From: Deltaproteobacteria bacterium
GTDB lineage: Bacteria > Myxococcota_A > UBA9160 > SZUA-336
Direction of reading: 5' to 3'
Assembly (NCBI GenBank): GCA_030624945.1
Contig: JAUXJB010000038.1
Location: 1 to 10,431, forward strand
Length of the DNA stretch: 10,431 nucleotides
The notes beneath the pieces are model-generated. The model did not search any database. It was not told where the DNA came from and was given only the letters and a program-made list of their open reading frames with translations. This document shows positions 8,073 through 10,431 of this stretch, in pieces. Each line of letters starts with the position of its first letter. Position 1 is the stretch's first letter. The position numbers were made by a program, and so were the translations under genes.

Positions 8073-8974
8073 TGTCTGTGCCCAAGCCGCGCCGCTCGGT
8101 CCACTTCGTTCCCGGCGCGAACGAGAAGATGTTTCGGAAGGCGCTCGGACTGCCGGCGGATGCACTGATCCTCGATCTCGAGGACGCGGTTACGCCGGAC
8201 AACAAGGACTCCGCGCGCGAGACCGTTCGGGCCTGGCTCGCCGAAGGTGACTGCGGCGGAAAGGAACGCCTGGTGCGAATGAATCCGCTGGAGACACCCT
8301 GGGGTGTGGCGGATCTCGAGGTCACCATGAGGGCGCGCCCCGACGGCTACGTGGTCCCCAAGGCCCGCAACCGTGAGGACTTGCTCCGAATCGATGAGAT
8401 CCTCGGCCGCGCCGAAGCCGAGCTCGGTTATCCACCCGGAGAGGTGAAGCTCGTGGTCATCGCCACCGAGACGCCGGACGGGCTGTTCAATATCCGCGAA
8501 CTCGCCGAGGCGCCGCGGGTCGATGGCTTGACCTGGGGTGCGGAGGATCTCTCAGCGGCGATCGGCGCCCGGCGCAATCGCGACGATGCCGGCGAGCTGC
8601 TCGAGATCTTTCGGCTTGCGCGGCACATGACGTTGCTCGCAGCCTGCTCAGCGGGAGTTCAGCCGATCGACGGCGTCTTCGTCGACATCCGCGACACTCC
8701 GGGGCTGGAGAGGGAATGTCGGGATGCCGCGCAGATGGGATTCACCGGCAAGCTCACGATTCATCCCGGTCAGATCGACGCCGTGAACGAGGCCTTCCGC
8801 CCGTCTCCCGACGAGGTCGCCGAGAGCCGGGAGCTGCTCGTCGCCTTCGAGGAGCACCAGCGCGCCGGGGAGATGGCCTTTGCGTTCAAGGGCAATATGG
8901 TCGACGCGGCGCACCTGGCGCGCGCTCGCACGATCCTGGACCGCGCGCGCGCGGTCGACTCCACCCGACGCTGA
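8072..8974 (+). CDS. CitE/HpcH-family acyl-CoA lyase (malyl-/citramalyl-CoA lyase-like)
   Basis: The 300-residue TIM-barrel protein matches the CitE-like lyases throughout. It has RRSVHFVPGANEKM (7-20), ILDLEDAV (33-40), LVRMNPLETPWG (67-78), ATETPDGLFN (131-140), GAEDL (156-160), GKLTIHPGQI (226-235) and a closing FKGNMVDAAHLARAR (272-286). R69 and the probable Mg ligands E133 and D159 are in place. Family members cleave or form a C-C bond between acetyl- or propionyl-CoA and a 2-oxo acid, giving malyl-, methylmalyl- or citramalyl-CoA. No citrate-lyase partners (CitD, CitF) are seen, so citrate lyase itself is unlikely. The start ATG 8072 shares one base with the maoC-like stop. With the MaoC partner, citramalyl-CoA lyase giving acetyl-CoA and pyruvate is plausible but unproven. 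The stop is 3 nt from that of the convergent regulator gene. Confidence 0.85.
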   Translation: MSVPKPRRSVHFVPGANEKMFRKALGLPADALILDLEDAVTPDNKDSARETVRAWLAEGDCGGKERLVRMNPLETPWGVADLEVTMRARPDGYVVPKARNREDLLRIDEILGRAEAELGYPPGEVKLVVIATETPDGLFNIRELAEAPRVDGLTWGAEDLSAAIGARRNRDDAGELLEIFRLARHMTLLAACSAGVQPIDGVFVDIRDTPGLERECRDAAQMGFTGKLTIHPGQIDAVNEAFRPSPDEVAESRELLVAFEEHQRAGEMAFAFKGNMVDAAHLARARTILDRARAVDSTRR

Positions 8975-8977
8975 GGC

Positions 8978-10423
8978 CTACAGCGTCTTGGTCTCGGGTT
9001 CCGCAGTGGGAGCCGGTGTGCGGCGCTGGAGGCCCTTCTTCTTGATCATCTCGAGCAGGGTCGTGCGGTTCAGGCCCAGGAGCTGTGCAGCCTTGCTCTT
9101 GTTCCACTTGGTGTGGTCTAGCGCCTGTCGGATGATGTCGGATTCGAAGCGACCCACGACCTTCTGGAACGAGAGGCCAGATTCCGGTACGCGGGGCGCC
9201 TGAACCAGATCCGCGCTCGGCGCGTCCTGAAGCAGCGGCGGGAGATCCTCGACATCGATCCAGTCCCCGCTGCAGAGTATGGCCATGCGCTCGACCAGGC
9301 TCTCCAGCTCGCGCACGTTCCCCGGCCACTTGTAGGCGCAAAGCTTCTGCATGGCCTCGGGCGTGAAGCCCTGGAGATGGTGACCTTCTCCCTCCCGGAT
9401 GCTTCTGATGAAGTGGTCCACGAGGAGTGGGATGTCGTCGTGCCGATCCCGGAGCGGTGGCAGCTCGATCGGCACGACGTTGAGCCTGTAGAAGAGGTCG
9501 TCCCGAAAACGCCCCTCCCGAATGGCTTCCGGGAGGTCCTGGTTCGTGGCGGCGATGGTGCGCGCATCGCACCTCTCGGTGATCGAGGAGCCGACCCGCT
9601 CGTAGGTCCCGTCCTGGAGGATGCGCAGCAGCTTCACCTGCAGGTTGGGACTCATGTGTCCGATCTCGTCCAGAAAGATCGTACCGCCGTTCGCGACGGC
9701 GAAGCGCCCGTCGCGGTGTCGGTCCGCGCTGGTGAAGGCCCCGCGGACATGGCCGAAGAGCTCGGATTCGAGCAGCGTCTCGGGAATCGCGCCACAGTTC
9801 ACGGCGACGTAATTCGCGTTCGACCGGCGGCTGTGGAAGTGGATCGCGCGAGCGACGAGTTCCTTTCCGGTACCGCTCTCGCCTAGGATCAGCACGGTCG
9901 CGTCGGAGCCCGCAACGCGCTTCACCATCTCGAGGGAGCGCCGCAGCGTGTCGCTCTTGCCGACGATGCTCTCGAGTCCCCGGATCGCGTCAGGGGCGTG
10001 GGCAGCGGCGGGTTTGTTTCGTGCGGCGCCGCTGCGCTCGACCGCCACCCGGATCACGTACTCCAGGGTCGCTCTGCTCTTGTCGAAGGGCTTCTCCAGA
10101 AACCAGAATGCGCCCGCGCGCAGCGCTTCGGTCGAGCGTTGGTGTCCTCCGAAGGCCGTCATGGCCACGCAAGGCAGCTCGGAGTCGAGCGCGGAGATCC
10201 GACGGATCAGCTCGATCCCGTCGACGCCCGGCATCTTGAGGTCCGTCAGGACGACATCTATCCCGCCTGCGGCCACGATCTCCAGCGCTTCGGCGGCGCC
10301 GGGGGCCGTCGAAACGGTGCAGCCAATCCTCCTCAGGACGCGCTCGAGAGAGCGGCGGCACAGCGCCTCGTCCTCGACCACGAGTATGTGGGCTGAGAGG
10401 ACCGTGGGGTCTTCACTGCTCAT
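8978..10423 (-). CDS. NtrC-family sigma-54-dependent response regulator
   Basis: This 481-residue cytoplasmic transcription activator has three domains in the NtrC order. The receiver domain (about 11-130) has acidic E17/D18, phospho-acceptor D61 in LTDLKMPG, T89 and K111 in LEKPFD, all expected for a working receiver. The sigma-54 AAA+ domain (about 150-385) has Walker A GESGTGKE (181-188), Walker B TIFLDEIG (248-255), and FRDDLFYRLNV (306-316) carrying the arginine-finger region. Its sigma-54-contacting loop reads GAFTSA (228-233), not the canonical GAFTGA. A Fis-type helix-turn-helix (about 424-464) contains WNKSKAAQLLGLNRTTL. No sensor kinase gene is visible; it may lie just beyond the right edge. 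The ATG at 10423 has only 8 nt of visible upstream sequence, so its ribosome binding site could not be judged. Targets are unknown, and I saw no clear -24/-12 promoter in this window. Confidence 0.94.
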   Translation of the reverse strand: MSSEDPTVLSAHILVVEDEALCRRSLERVLRRIGCTVSTAPGAAEALEIVAAGGIDVVLTDLKMPGVDGIELIRRISALDSELPCVAMTAFGGHQRSTEALRAGAFWFLEKPFDKSRATLEYVIRVAVERSGAARNKPAAAHAPDAIRGLESIVGKSDTLRRSLEMVKRVAGSDATVLILGESGTGKELVARAIHFHSRRSNANYVAVNCGAIPETLLESELFGHVRGAFTSADRHRDGRFAVANGGTIFLDEIGHMSPNLQVKLLRILQDGTYERVGSSITERCDARTIAATNQDLPEAIREGRFRDDLFYRLNVVPIELPPLRDRHDDIPLLVDHFIRSIREGEGHHLQGFTPEAMQKLCAYKWPGNVRELESLVERMAILCSGDWIDVEDLPPLLQDAPSADLVQAPRVPESGLSFQKVVGRFESDIIRQALDHTKWNKSKAAQLLGLNRTTLLEMIKKKGLQRRTPAPTAEPETKTL

Positions 10424-10431
10424 GCGTACGC

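Overview
This is a gene-dense, GC-rich bacterial window with eight protein-coding genes, one of them cut by the left edge. No rRNA, tRNA, CRISPR array or mobile element was seen. The high GC content, GTG starts with purine-rich ribosome binding sites, a degenerate EAL-HDOD signalling protein and an NtrC-type sigma-54 activator fit a Myxococcota or other 'deltaproteobacterial'-type lineage. That placement is an inference from style, not from a marker gene.

Left block, + strand, 1-3392: the 3' part of an EAL-HDOD signalling gene, then (22 nt later) a stand-alone AAA ATPase with altered catalytic residues, then (104 nt later) asparaginyl-tRNA synthetase (asnS). asnS runs tail to tail into a class I fumarase gene on the - strand (3389-5035). 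The two stop codons share one CTAG palindrome.

Centre, 5036-5350: the only sizeable intergenic region, 315 bp and clearly richer in A+T than its flanks. It separates the divergent fumarase and ilvB genes. It holds a good sigma-70-type promoter for ilvB and a second, weaker one upstream. It also holds a terminator-like hairpin with a T run just before the ilvB start, an upstream sequence that could pair alternatively with that hairpin, and a possible 16-residue leader peptide rich in Leu and Ile. Together these suggest attenuation of ilvBN, which is the most interesting regulatory hypothesis in the window.

Right block, + strand, 5351-8974: a likely operon ilvB-ilvN-maoC-citE. ilvB and ilvN encode the catalytic and valine-sensing subunits of acetolactate synthase, the first common step of branched-chain amino acid synthesis. 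They are followed by a small MaoC-fold hydratase and a CitE/HpcH-family acyl-CoA lyase, coupled by a 1-nt overlap. A hydratase plus CitE-type lyase could split a branched C5 acyl-CoA into acetyl-CoA and pyruvate, and pyruvate is the acetolactate synthase substrate; this link is speculative. The operon runs into a convergent NtrC-family response regulator gene (8978-10423, - strand) with only 3 nt between stop codons.

Most of the window is core metabolism and regulation. I do not see a clear new defence or mobile system. The points worth a second look are the ilvB leader, the divergent AAA protein, the variant hydratase motif in the ilvBN-linked gene pair, and two convergent gene pairs with no room for ordinary terminators.
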